This document shows, one piece after another, positions 51,559 to 59,929 of a stretch of 64,000 bases of DNA (position 1 is its first letter; the number at the start of each line of letters is the position of its first letter). Source of the stretch: Halothiobacillus sp045689735 (GTDB lineage: Bacteria > Pseudomonadota > Gammaproteobacteria > Halothiobacillales > Halothiobacillaceae); NCBI RefSeq assembly GCF_045689735.1, contig NZ_CP142685.1:1116001-1180000 (forward strand), given 5' to 3'. The notes under the pieces were generated by a model. The model had not been told where the DNA came from. It did not search any database and was given only the letters and a program-made list of their open reading frames with translations. The position numbers and the translations under genes were made by a program.

Positions 51559-52425
51559 TCAATGAATGCGCGTCACCGGCGTCGCGTCTTCTTCGCCCTC
51601 ATCGGGGGAATCCGCCCAGAACAAACGGTGCGGAATCCATTGCCCCCGGCCGATCTGCGCCGCGTGATACAAGGCATGGCTGGTGTATTCCTGCGCCTCG
51701 TGAATGGCATTGACGACATCGACTTCACTCGACTGCGCAATCAAGCCGGCAATGGCCGCCGCCAACGTGCAGCCCGAGCCATGAAATTCTCCGGGGAATC
51801 GTTCATAAGCAAATTTGCGGGGCGGCTGATGACCGCTGAACAACCAGTTTTCCACCTCGACACCCGGCTCATCGCCCCCTTTGAGCAGAACGAACGCTGC
51901 CCCAAGCTCGATCAACGCCGCCCCACGGCTCTCGATGCTGCGGGCATCCCCGCCCGCCAGCTCGACCAGCACGCGGGATTCAAACGCATTCGGCGTCAAT
52001 ACCGTAGTCAACGGCAGCAAGAGCGTCAAAATGGCACGCGCCACCGCCTCATCGGCCAGCGCACCGCCCCCGCCAGCGACCAGGACGGGATCGAGCACCA
52101 CGGGAATCTGCGGATAATCGCGCAAAATGCTGTGAATCACCTCAGCCAGCACGACGCTGCCGATCATGCCAATCTTGATACAGGCCACCGGCATATCCTC
52201 CAGCACCGCACGCGCCTGCTCGATGACCAGATTGGGATCCGTCGCCACAAACCGTTTCACATTGACGGTATCTTGCACGGTCAAGGCGGTGATCACCGTC
52301 GCGGGATGGACGCCCTGGCTGATGATCGCCTCGATATCCGCTTGCACGCCCGCCCCGCCGGAAGGATCGTGCCCTGAAAACACCAGGACCACCGGCACAT
52401 TGCTTTCCGTTGTGTTCATCGACAT
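51559..52425 (-). CDS. thiD: Hydroxymethylpyrimidine/phosphomethylpyrimidine kinase
   Basis: 288 residues from the ATG at 52425, preceded by GGAGG at 8 bases. FSGHDPSGGAGVQADIEAI is the ribokinase-fold start; KIGMIGS and VVLDPVLVAGGGG follow, and GSGCTLAAAIAG is the anion hole near the C-terminus. It makes the pyrimidine diphosphate for thiamine. No TPP riboswitch is visible in the 90-bp divergent region upstream. Confidence 0.95.
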   Translation of the reverse strand: MSMNTTESNVPVVLVFSGHDPSGGAGVQADIEAIISQGVHPATVITALTVQDTVNVKRFVATDPNLVIEQARAVLEDMPVACIKIGMIGSVVLAEVIHSILRDYPQIPVVLDPVLVAGGGGALADEAVARAILTLLLPLTTVLTPNAFESRVLVELAGGDARSIESRGAALIELGAAFVLLKGGDEPGVEVENWLFSGHQPPRKFAYERFPGEFHGSGCTLAAAIAGLIAQSSEVDVVNAIHEAQEYTSHALYHAAQIGRGQWIPHRLFWADSPDEGEEDATPVTRIH

Positions 52426-52515
52426 CTCTCGCCCTCCTGCAGGAACGCACAACAATACTGCAAAACCCGGCACTTTGGGGTAGGTTTACCGGGCAATTTG
52501 CAGGAGCCCCCATCC

Positions 52516-53904
52516 ATGTCCCCCGATCTGTCCCCAATCCAACGCCTCCGGCACTGGCTCTGGCATGCCCAGCCGCCGCACCGCATCGGGCGTCTGCTGC
52601 AACGCAGTGGCCGGGTGTTGCATTATCTGTTTCAGGCGCTTTCGGGCGGGCAGGTGCAACTCAATGCCATGAGTCTGTCGTATGTCACCCTGCTCTCACT
52701 CGTGCCGTTGCTGGCGGTGAGCTTCTCCGTGCTCAAGGCATTTGGCTCCGGGCAAGTCATTCAGCCCTTTCTCACGACCTTGCTCGAACCGCTCGGCAGC
52801 TCAGGCGCGGAACTCACGACCCGTGTGCTGGAATTCGTGGATAACATCAAAGTCGGCGTGCTGGGCACCGTCGGGATCGCCCTGCTGTTTTACACCGCTG
52901 TCACCTTGATGCAGAAAATCGAATCGGTGTTCAACAGCATCTGGCAGGTGCAGGAATTGCGTCCTCTGGTGACCCGCCTGCCGATGTATCTTTCCGTGCT
53001 ATTGGTCGGACCTGTGCTGGTGCTGGCCGCCACCGGCGTGACCGCATCGATATTTTCTGCGCACTGGATTCGGGATATTACTCACCATGCGCTCATGATC
53101 GACCTGCTCGCCGCGTTTGGCTGGCTGCCTCCTCTGTTACTCTGGATTGGCGTATTCGCCTTCATCTATGCCTTCATTCCCAATACCCGGGTTCAACGCT
53201 CGGCAGCCTTGATCGGCGCCCTGGTGGCCAGTGTCCTGTGGAATGGGGTCGGGCTCGCCTTTGGCACGATGATCGCCGGGGCGACCTCGTACACCGCGAT
53301 TTATTCGGCCTTCGCGTCCCTTGTGTTGTTCATGGTCTGGTTGCAACTGGCCTGGTTGATCGTGCTCGTCGGCGCCATCGTGACCTATGCCTGGCAGCAC
53401 AGCGCCCATCTGGCAGACACCCTGTCGGACACGCCTCAGCATGCCCACTGTTTACAGGACTTTGCCCGTACGCTGGCAATCCTGGATTATCTCTACGAAT
53501 GTTTCGAACAGGGACAGCCCGCCCCCGATCTGAACCAAATCACCCGACGGATACAGACCCAGATTCCCGCCAGCGAATTGCAAATCGGCCAGAGCCTGCA
53601 ACAACTCACCGCAGCGGGCATCATCTATTCGGTGGCACCCCAACCCGGACGATTGGGCTTCATTCCTGCGCACTCGGCCGAACACACCAATCTGGCGGAT
53701 CTACGCACCGCGCTGTGGGGAGCGTTACCTGCACTCGATGCCCCAGGCGGCTGGCTGGCTGCCTGGCAGCGAGCCGAACAGGACTACCAGCGCCGCCTGA
53801 GCCAACCGCATCGGCCAGAACACGCTCCGGCGAATATCACGGAAACGCCGATTAGCGAGGGGGATGCGTCCCGCCCGTCCCATCCCTCGGCCACACGCGA
53901 CTAA
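52516..53904 (+). CDS. YihY/BrkB-family inner-membrane protein
   Basis: 462 residues from the ATG at 52516, with CAGGAG 9 bases upstream. Six membrane spans lie between about 55 and 310; the segments MSLSYVTLLSLVPLLAV and AGATSYTAIYSAFASLVLFMVWL are typical of the UPF0761/YihY family (once called ribonuclease BN). The C-terminal ~150 residues form a soluble domain. The stop is followed at once by a repeat unit. Function is not established. Confidence 0.87.
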   Translation: MSPDLSPIQRLRHWLWHAQPPHRIGRLLQRSGRVLHYLFQALSGGQVQLNAMSLSYVTLLSLVPLLAVSFSVLKAFGSGQVIQPFLTTLLEPLGSSGAELTTRVLEFVDNIKVGVLGTVGIALLFYTAVTLMQKIESVFNSIWQVQELRPLVTRLPMYLSVLLVGPVLVLAATGVTASIFSAHWIRDITHHALMIDLLAAFGWLPPLLLWIGVFAFIYAFIPNTRVQRSAALIGALVASVLWNGVGLAFGTMIAGATSYTAIYSAFASLVLFMVWLQLAWLIVLVGAIVTYAWQHSAHLADTLSDTPQHAHCLQDFARTLAILDYLYECFEQGQPAPDLNQITRRIQTQIPASELQIGQSLQQLTAAGIIYSVAPQPGRLGFIPAHSAEHTNLADLRTALWGALPALDAPGGWLAAWQRAEQDYQRRLSQPHRPEHAPANITETPISEGDASRPSHPSATRD

Positions 53905-53910
53905 AAAAAC

Positions 53911-54060
53911 TAACAGGCCGTTGAAAAACTACTGCGGTGAGCCATCTGCAGCGTTGCGCGGTGCTCGCTCCCTCGCCTATCTATTTGATATGTCTCGGTC
54001 GCTGTGCTCCGGGCGCCTTGCATCTGGCCATCCTCGCTACATTTTTCAACGGCCTGCTAA
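53911..54060. repeat. 150-bp MITE-like element with 18-bp inverted ends
   Basis: The ends are TAACAGGCCGTTGAAAAA (53911-53928) and TTTTTCAACGGCCTGCTA (54042-54059), with one mismatch in 18. The interior ~110 bp is non-coding and rich in CGCTC-type repeats. The ends match those of the unit at 37909 and of the right side of 2909-3142. No transposase is in the window. Confidence 0.8.
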
Positions 54061-54158
54061 GGGCTTGATTGGCGGGCAAGACGCTTGATTGGGCGCACCC
54101 AAAATGCAGCGCAAATCCGCGCCCCGTGGAGGAGCCAGGGGGCGCAGTGTTTTGGGGT

Positions 54159-54647
54159 TCAGTGATGGTGGTGATGACCATCCGGGCCGTGGGCGTGACC
54201 GTGGGCGATTTCATCCGGCGTGGCGGCACGCACGGCCTTGACCGTGACCTCAAAGTTCAAATGCTGACCCGCCAGTTCATGGTTGGCATCCAGATGGATC
54301 TCATCACCATTGACCGCCGTGACCGTCACCACCGTGGTGCCATGTGCCGCTTCCGCGTGAAATTTCATGCCGGGAAGAATCTCGTCCACGCCCTGAAACA
54401 GATGGCGCGGCACCACCTGCATCATGCTTTCTTCCCGCAGGCCATAACCCTCTTCCGGCGCGACGCGCACGGTGAAATGATCGCCGACCTTTTTACCGAG
54501 CAAGGCATTCTCCAGACCCGGAATGATGTTGTGATGGCCGTGCAGATAGGCCAGCGGCTCCCCGCCCGTCGAGCTGTCAATAACAGCACCGTGATCATCG
54601 GTGAGGGTGTAATCAATCGAAACGACGGTATCGTTGGCAATATTCAT
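54159..54647 (-). CDS. slyD: FKBP-type peptidyl-prolyl isomerase, SlyD-like
   Basis: 162 residues. The FKBP domain has VVSIDYTLTDDHGAVIDSS, GLENALLGKKVGD and the inserted flap domain HFTVRVAPEEGYG with the G-F/Y flap; the tail ends in DGHHHHH for metal binding. It accelerates proline isomerisation and chaperones nickel-enzyme maturation. The tail is short compared with the His-rich tail of E. coli SlyD. It is 28 bp after galU. Confidence 0.9.
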   Translation of the reverse strand: MNIANDTVVSIDYTLTDDHGAVIDSSTGGEPLAYLHGHHNIIPGLENALLGKKVGDHFTVRVAPEEGYGLREESMMQVVPRHLFQGVDEILPGMKFHAEAAHGTTVVTVTAVNGDEIHLDANHELAGQHLNFEVTVKAVRAATPDEIAHGHAHGPDGHHHHH

Positions 54648-54675
54648 GGCGCGATCTCTTGCGGTTGACCGACGC

Positions 54676-55497
54676 TTAGCGGCGGCTTAGGTGATAAAAA
54701 TGGTTGGTGGCGGCAACAAAACCCGAAGGGCTGCCGCAATCAAAACGCATCCCTTTGAATTTGTAGGCAATGACCTTGCCCTGCTCCGCCTGCGTGCGCA
54801 GGGCATCCGTGAGCTGGATTTCTCCGCCGGCTCCGGCAGCGGTGGATTCCAGAATATCGAAAATATCCGGGGTGAGAATATAGCGACCAATGATTGCGAG
54901 GTTACTCGGCGCGACATCCGCCGCTGGCTTTTCCACCATTTCCCGCACCTGGATCAGTTCGTCGTTGATCGCCTCGCCCGCAATCACGCCATACTTCTGG
55001 ACTTCATGCGGCGGCACTTCTTCCACCGCCACCACGCTGCACTGGTACTGCTCGTAAATCTTGACCATTTGTTTGAGCACGCCCACGGGGTAGCCCACGC
55101 AGAGGTCATCGGCCAGCACCACCGCAAAGGGCTCATTCCCGATCAGCGGCTCGCCGGTCAAAATCGCATGCCCCAGACCGAGCATATTGATCTGCCGGGT
55201 ATAGGAGAAAGTACAGTTTTCCAGGATCCGATCGATGCTGGCGAGCATGCCCGCCTTGGATGTGCCGCGAATTTGGTGTTCCAACTCGTAGTTGACATCG
55301 AAGTGATCTTCAAGCGCGCGCTTGCCGCGACCAGTCACAATCGCCATGTTTTTGATGCCGGCTTCCATCGCTTCCTCGACACCGTATTGAATCAACGGCC
55401 GATCCAGTACGGGCAGCATCTCTTTCGGCAGCACTTTGGTCGCCGGCAGAAACCGCGTTCCGTAGCCAGCCGCTGGAAACAGGCATTTGCGAATCAT
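54676..55497 (-). CDS. galU: UTP--glucose-1-phosphate uridylyltransferase
   Basis: 273 residues. The nucleotide-binding signature AAGYGTRFLPATKVLPKEMLP is at 9-29 (segment GYGTRFLPATK), with the VLADDLCVG metal Asp and EKP. It makes UDP-glucose, the substrate of Ugd (20847) and glycan enzymes. AGGAG lies 7 bases before the ATG. It is 28 bp from slyD. Confidence 0.96.
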   Translation of the reverse strand: MIRKCLFPAAGYGTRFLPATKVLPKEMLPVLDRPLIQYGVEEAMEAGIKNMAIVTGRGKRALEDHFDVNYELEHQIRGTSKAGMLASIDRILENCTFSYTRQINMLGLGHAILTGEPLIGNEPFAVVLADDLCVGYPVGVLKQMVKIYEQYQCSVVAVEEVPPHEVQKYGVIAGEAINDELIQVREMVEKPAADVAPSNLAIIGRYILTPDIFDILESTAAGAGGEIQLTDALRTQAEQGKVIAYKFKGMRFDCGSPSGFVAATNHFYHLSRR

Positions 55498-55570
55498 AAA
55501 AACTCCTGAGGGGAACGATCGACGAAATAATCACGCAGCATCATACCGTCTGCCCGCCGTGATGTGCGAT

Positions 55571-55948
55571 TCATGAGGGCAGCTTTTCGCGCCGGGCGGC
55601 ACGGCGCAACAAAATCCCCTGCATCCACGCCGAGATGAAGCCACTCGCCGACAGCACAATAATGATCCACTGCCAAGCTCGATCCGCCGAACCACTGAAC
55701 GCATCCGTCAACGCGAGCATCAAGTAGAACAAATCGAACAAAGCCGCCCAGACGAAGGCCGCGTAGTGACCTCGCCAGAGCGGCGGGCTCACGAGGATCA
55801 AGGGCAAAAGCAGCACCCAAAGCCAGGCGCCCTGCGGACGGGTGATCGCCTCGCCCCAATAAGCCAAGGCCAGATACGCCAGGACGAGCAGTGGCTGCAC
55901 ACCGATGATGATGGCCCGCAGACCAAAGAGCAGCCCGCGCGGCGGCAT
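55571..55948 (-). CDS. DUF2069 membrane protein
   Basis: 125 residues with four hydrophobic spans. The order LAYLALAYWGEA, PLLLVSPPLWRGHYAAFVWAALFDLFYLM-type segments (PPLWRGHYAAFVWAALFDLFYLM seen in parts) is the DUF2069 pattern. It starts 1 bp after the wrbA stop, an arrangement conserved in Pseudomonas. Function unknown; likely an inner-membrane protein. Confidence 0.8.
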   Translation of the reverse strand: MPPRGLLFGLRAIIIGVQPLLVLAYLALAYWGEAITRPQGAWLWVLLLPLILVSPPLWRGHYAAFVWAALFDLFYLMLALTDAFSGSADRAWQWIIIVLSASGFISAWMQGILLRRAARREKLPS

Positions 55949-55949
55949 G

Positions 55950-56552
55950 CTAAACCGCCTCCGCCCTGCCCCGCAGCAAATCGGCGGCCACCTGCGCCAC
56001 GCGCGCGCCCAGAGCCTGTGTCAGGCTACGCTCTTCAGCACTCAAGGGGCGGTTGTGACCGGCGGTGTGGCTCGCGCCATACGGTGTGCCGCCGGTTTGG
56101 GTATGCGTCAATGCCTGTTCGGAATAGGGAATGCCCACCAGCAACATGCCGTGGTGCAGCAAGGGCACCATCATCGACAGCAGAATGGTTTCCTGCCCGC
56201 CGTGCATGGAACCCGTCGAGGTAAACACCCCCGCCGGTTTGCCGGTCAAATGACCTTTGAACCAGTGGCGACTGGTATCGTCGAGCATGTGCTTGACTGC
56301 CGCGGCCATCCCACCAAAGTAGGTCGGGCTGCCCAACAACAAGCCGGCACATTGCTCAAAATCTTCGGGTCGAACCAAGGGCGGTGCATCGTCCGGTTCC
56401 GGCGGTAATTTGCCTGCCGGATCGGGCAAATCGGCAATCCGCCGGATCCGCGCCTGCATACCCGGCACCTGTTCGACACCGCGCGCGGCTTGATGCGCCA
56501 TCCGCGCCGTGGCGCCATAGCGGCTGTAATAAAGAATCAAAATTTCGCTCAT
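55950..56552 (-). CDS. wrbA: NAD(P)H:quinone oxidoreductase, WrbA family
   Basis: 200 residues of the flavodoxin-like fold. YYSRYGATARMA (FMN phosphate loop at 8-19), GSPTYFGGMAAAVKHMLD and TPYGASHTAG are the family motifs. It reduces quinones to hydroquinones and limits redox cycling. It is the first gene of the wrbA-DUF2069 pair and is divergent from the tlpA-like gene. Confidence 0.92.
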   Translation of the reverse strand: MSEILILYYSRYGATARMAHQAARGVEQVPGMQARIRRIADLPDPAGKLPPEPDDAPPLVRPEDFEQCAGLLLGSPTYFGGMAAAVKHMLDDTSRHWFKGHLTGKPAGVFTSTGSMHGGQETILLSMMVPLLHHGMLLVGIPYSEQALTHTQTGGTPYGASHTAGHNRPLSAEERSLTQALGARVAQVAADLLRGRAEAV

Positions 56553-56695
56553 GCGTACCCGTCGCGCGTCAAACCACGCAAAATCTGTAAGAATTATCCC
56601 CGTGTCGGTCAGAAGAACGCCCGTGACCGGCCAAGCATCATAGCCAATTTATCCCGCGCTTGCGCCGGGCAGTCTGCATGTGTCTCGAGGTCAAC

Positions 56696-57178
56696 ATGAG
56701 AGTTCAATCCCTTCTACGGTTCGGTCAATCGGTTTTCTTCCTGCTCATCTTCCTGTTGTCGGTTCCTGCGCAGGCCTTTGATTTTTCGGCAGTCGATGTG
56801 AATGGCAAGCCCCATACCCTGGCCAATGAACGCGGTAATTTCGTGGTGATCAATATTTGGGCGACCTGGTGCCCCCCCTGTCGAAAAGAGCTGCCCGAGT
56901 TGGCCGCCTTTGCCAAAGCCCATGAAAAAGATCACATCAAGGTTTGGGGGCTGAGTGTCGATACGGATCAATCGGAAGGCGAACTGGCCTTGTTTGCCGC
57001 CGCCCACCAGATCGGTTATCCCATTTTCAAGGTGACACCGCGCAGCCTCGCGCCGTTCGGCAACATTCCAGGGATTCCCACCACTTTCCTCATCAATCCG
57101 CAGGGCGAATTGGTGGCGCGGCATGTCGGTGCCATCACACAGGCACAACTACAGGCCATGATTCAAAATAATCAGTAA
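56696..57178 (+). CDS. TlpA-like periplasmic thioredoxin
   Basis: 160 residues from the ATG at 56696, with GAGG 6 bases upstream. The signal peptide ends near AQA (27). The thioredoxin fold has the active site WCPPC with C59 and C62 and the cis-proline in GIPTTFLINP. Such proteins reduce periplasmic disulfides, for example in cytochrome maturation. Its specific client is unknown. It is followed by the SoxW-like gene after 53 bp, so it may support sulfur-oxidation proteins. Confidence 0.9.
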   Translation: MRVQSLLRFGQSVFFLLIFLLSVPAQAFDFSAVDVNGKPHTLANERGNFVVINIWATWCPPCRKELPELAAFAKAHEKDHIKVWGLSVDTDQSEGELALFAAAHQIGYPIFKVTPRSLAPFGNIPGIPTTFLINPQGELVARHVGAITQAQLQAMIQNNQ

Positions 57179-57231
57179 ACTCAAACAGTACCCGAGACTA
57201 AAATCGAAAAAACTGCTTAGGAGTCATCGCC

Positions 57232-57771
57232 ATGTCCTCAAATCTCGCGCGCTCCAGTCATTGGTTGGTTCTTGTCCTGCTGGCCATCGCCTTGTTTTTC
57301 AACCAGTCCGCCGCCCAGGCGGAGGGTTTTTGGAATGATTCGTTTTACGATATGCCCGCCGATCTGAAGCAAGCCAAAGCAGAGGGCAAAGCCGGTGTAT
57401 TTCTGTTTTTTCAAATGGCTGATTGCCCGTTCTGCCACCGGATGGAAACCACGGTCTTCACCGACCCGAAAGTTGCGGCCTATATGAAGGAGCACTTCAT
57501 CACCGCCTCCATCGATATCGAAGGGGATGTTGCGATGACGGATTTCGAAGGCAAACAAACCACGCAAAAAGACTTTGCCTTCAAACAGTTCCGTGTGCGT
57601 GCCACACCGGTCATGGCGTTTATCGCCCCCGATGGCAAGGTCGCCACGGTCTTTACCGGCCCGACGCGATCCGCCTCGGAATTTCTGACCCTGGCCAAAT
57701 TCGTGGTCAGTGGCGCCTACCGTGAGCCGGGCATGAATTTTTTCAAATACCGTAAGGCGCAGGGCGAGTAA
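57232..57771 (+). CDS. SoxW-like periplasmic thioredoxin-fold protein
   Basis: 179 residues with a signal peptide ending near AQA (30). The fold is thioredoxin-like with DCPFC, placing the active cysteines at C65 and C68, and a cis-Pro in RATPVMAF. The opening DSFYDMPADLKQAKAEGKAGVFLFFQ (segments DSFYDMPADL and GVFLFFQM) resembles SoxW-type thioredoxins of thiosulfate oxidisers. It is GGAG-preceded and 21 bp before the TolC-like gene. Redox partner not visible. Confidence 0.82.
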   Translation: MSSNLARSSHWLVLVLLAIALFFNQSAAQAEGFWNDSFYDMPADLKQAKAEGKAGVFLFFQMADCPFCHRMETTVFTDPKVAAYMKEHFITASIDIEGDVAMTDFEGKQTTQKDFAFKQFRVRATPVMAFIAPDGKVATVFTGPTRSASEFLTLAKFVVSGAYREPGMNFFKYRKAQGE

Positions 57772-57792
57772 TCGTCCAGCAGGGCACTGATC

Positions 57793-59112
57793 ATGCGCCG
57801 GTTATGGATTTTTCTGGCTTGTCTTTCCTGCGCGCTCGGAGGGAGCGCGGGGGCGCGGGCGGCTGATGCCCCAGAAGCATTGACACTGCAAGCCGCGCTC
57901 GCCGCGCCGTTGCAGGATCAATACACCATCCTGCGAGCCGAGGCCGAGCTCGCCCGTGCCCGAGCCATTCAAGCGCAGGTGCTGAGCTGGTATGACCCGG
58001 TCGTGACAGTGACCGGTCAACTCCGCGCCATTCGCCCGAGCCGGGTTGCGCCTGATCCCGACAACCATGCGGATAACGCGATTGGCATCAGCGCGCGCCA
58101 ACAATTATTTGATTTTGGACGGCAAACCAACCGGGATGCCGCCGCAGCGGAGCAGTTACGCGGCGCAGAACTGAATCTCGCCGCGCAGACACAACGCCAG
58201 AAGCTGGCGATTCTCAAGGCGTTTTTTGCCGTACTGCTGGCCGATCAAACCGATACCGTTGCCAATGAGCATATGGCGGTGGTGTATGTTCGCTTCGATA
58301 AAACCAAGGATCGCCGTGAACTCGGCATGGTTTCGGCCGATGATCTCGCCAAAGCCCAGATCGAATATGAAAACGCCCTGTATGCCCGCAGCGAAGCCGA
58401 TTCGAACCGGCGTACCAGTCGGCGGATCCTGGCCGAACTGCTTGGCACCCCGAATGCCCTACCGGGCAAGCTCGTATCCCCTACGCTGGATGCTTTATTC
58501 GCGCGTTCACCGCCTGAACTGGCCGAGGCAATTCAACGCAGTCTGAGGGATGACCCGACACTGCAATCCCTCAAGGCGCAATATGCAGCGGCCGTTCACC
58601 GGGTCGAGGTCGCGCGCGACCACAATATGCCGAATATCTATGCCGAGGTGAACGCCGAGGAATATCAGCGGGCGCTCGGTTCGCGCGATCCCCTGCGGGC
58701 TGGCATTTATCTTTCCGTGCCCTTGTACGATGGGCGGCTGCGCGATGCCGAACTCGGTCGGGCGCAAGCGGATCGGATGCAACTCGCCGCCGCGATTGCC
58801 GAGCGGGAAAGTTATCTGCGCGAGTCCTGCACGGCGGTACTCGAACGCATCGCCCTGTATCGTAAAGCCGGGCTTAGTCGCGCCAAGGCGCAGGCAGACT
58901 ATGCCGACCTGAATTTCACCCGCAAACAAACCCTGTACCAAATGGAAAAAGCGACGGATCTCGGCGATGCCATGGTCGAAGAATCCGCCGCCACGCTGCT
59001 ACGCCTGCGGAACACCCTCGCCTTGGCCACCGCTTGGGCAGAACTGCTGGAAATGCAAAACCAGCCGCTGGATCGCCTGTTCTTGTCTGACTCATCGGAA
59101 CCCGCCCCATGA
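57793..59112 (+). CDS. TolC-family outer-membrane protein
   Basis: 439 residues with a signal peptide (cleavage near ARA, about 23). Long helical repeats typical of TolC fold lie throughout, with the family segments ISARQQLFDFGR and LSVPLYDGRLRDAELGRA. It would form an outer-membrane channel and periplasmic tunnel for efflux or export. It overlaps the membrane-fusion gene by 4 bases, so they act together. No inner-membrane pump is adjacent. Confidence 0.85.
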   Translation: MRRLWIFLACLSCALGGSAGARAADAPEALTLQAALAAPLQDQYTILRAEAELARARAIQAQVLSWYDPVVTVTGQLRAIRPSRVAPDPDNHADNAIGISARQQLFDFGRQTNRDAAAAEQLRGAELNLAAQTQRQKLAILKAFFAVLLADQTDTVANEHMAVVYVRFDKTKDRRELGMVSADDLAKAQIEYENALYARSEADSNRRTSRRILAELLGTPNALPGKLVSPTLDALFARSPPELAEAIQRSLRDDPTLQSLKAQYAAAVHRVEVARDHNMPNIYAEVNAEEYQRALGSRDPLRAGIYLSVPLYDGRLRDAELGRAQADRMQLAAAIAERESYLRESCTAVLERIALYRKAGLSRAKAQADYADLNFTRKQTLYQMEKATDLGDAMVEESAATLLRLRNTLALATAWAELLEMQNQPLDRLFLSDSSEPAP

Positions 59113-59909
59113 TTGCCGTTATTCGCTTGTGCGCCCCTCGCGTCAACCGGTCGCTGGGTCGAACCCTCGGCCTCACCCTCGGGATGAGTCTCGCGCTACT
59201 ACCGCAGATCGGCACGGCGGAAACCCTCCAGGGCGAGCTGGCCTGGTCTGGCCTCAGCCGCTTGAGCTTGCCCGTCTCCGGTGTGATTCAGAGCATCCCC
59301 GTCGTGCCGGGGCAAACCGTCGCCGAAGGCACGGTATTGCTGCGATTGGACTCAACCCCGTTTACCGCGCGGCTCGCGGCCGTTCGGGCGCAACAAGCCG
59401 GGCTCACCCGCGCCGCCGCAGAAGCCAAGCGGGATGCCGAACGCGCGCAACAACTCTATGACCGAACCGTCGCCTCGGATTCCGAAGTCCAAACCGCCTT
59501 GATTGCTGAGGAAAAGGCCGCCGCCGAACTCGCGAAAACCAAGGCTCAGATCCAGCTCAAACAGTGGGAACTCACACAAAGCAACCTGAAAGCCCCGTAT
59601 GCCGCCCGTATCCTCGGCGTGGAAGTCGCCCCAGGAGAAACCATCAGCGCGGACTTGACCCCGACCCCGCTGATGACGATCGCCCGTGCCGATCAAATCG
59701 ACGCCACGGTGCGCGTCCAGCCCGCGATTGCCGCAGGACTCTCGCTTGGCCAAACCCTCCGCGTCAGCGTGGGCAACGAGCACAAAGAAGGCAAGCTCAG
59801 CGCAATCAGCGTGAGCAGCGAGCAACGCCCGCCCTACTTGCTGCGGATCACCCTGCCCGCCCAACCCGGCTGGATTGCTGGCCTGCCGGCAGAAATCACC
59901 CTCCCGTGA
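59109..59909 (+). CDS. Membrane-fusion (HlyD/RND-type) adaptor protein
   Basis: 266 residues with a signal-peptide-like start and cleavage near GTA/ETL (about 37). A lipoyl-like domain (VSGVIQSIPVVPGQTVAEG and KAPYAARILGVEVAPGETI) flanks a short coiled coil (about 90-150), as in periplasmic adaptors. It is short for the family, lacking a long beta-barrel C-terminus. It overlaps the TolC-like gene by 4 bases and lies 20 bp before lpxB. The matching pump is not in the window. Confidence 0.82.
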   Translation: MIAVIRLCAPRVNRSLGRTLGLTLGMSLALLPQIGTAETLQGELAWSGLSRLSLPVSGVIQSIPVVPGQTVAEGTVLLRLDSTPFTARLAAVRAQQAGLTRAAAEAKRDAERAQQLYDRTVASDSEVQTALIAEEKAAAELAKTKAQIQLKQWELTQSNLKAPYAARILGVEVAPGETISADLTPTPLMTIARADQIDATVRVQPAIAAGLSLGQTLRVSVGNEHKEGKLSAISVSSEQRPPYLLRITLPAQPGWIAGLPAEITLP

Positions 59910-59929
59910 TCGACGGGAGGCACCGCGAG

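Noticed and set aside
52426..52515. TPP riboswitch in front of thiD
   Set aside because: The 90-bp divergent region lacks the conserved thi-box elements.
59564..59929. Upstream in-frame extension of lpxB
   Set aside because: It runs through the adaptor gene in another frame; the lpxB start at 59930 has a good ribosome binding site and matches the family N-terminus.
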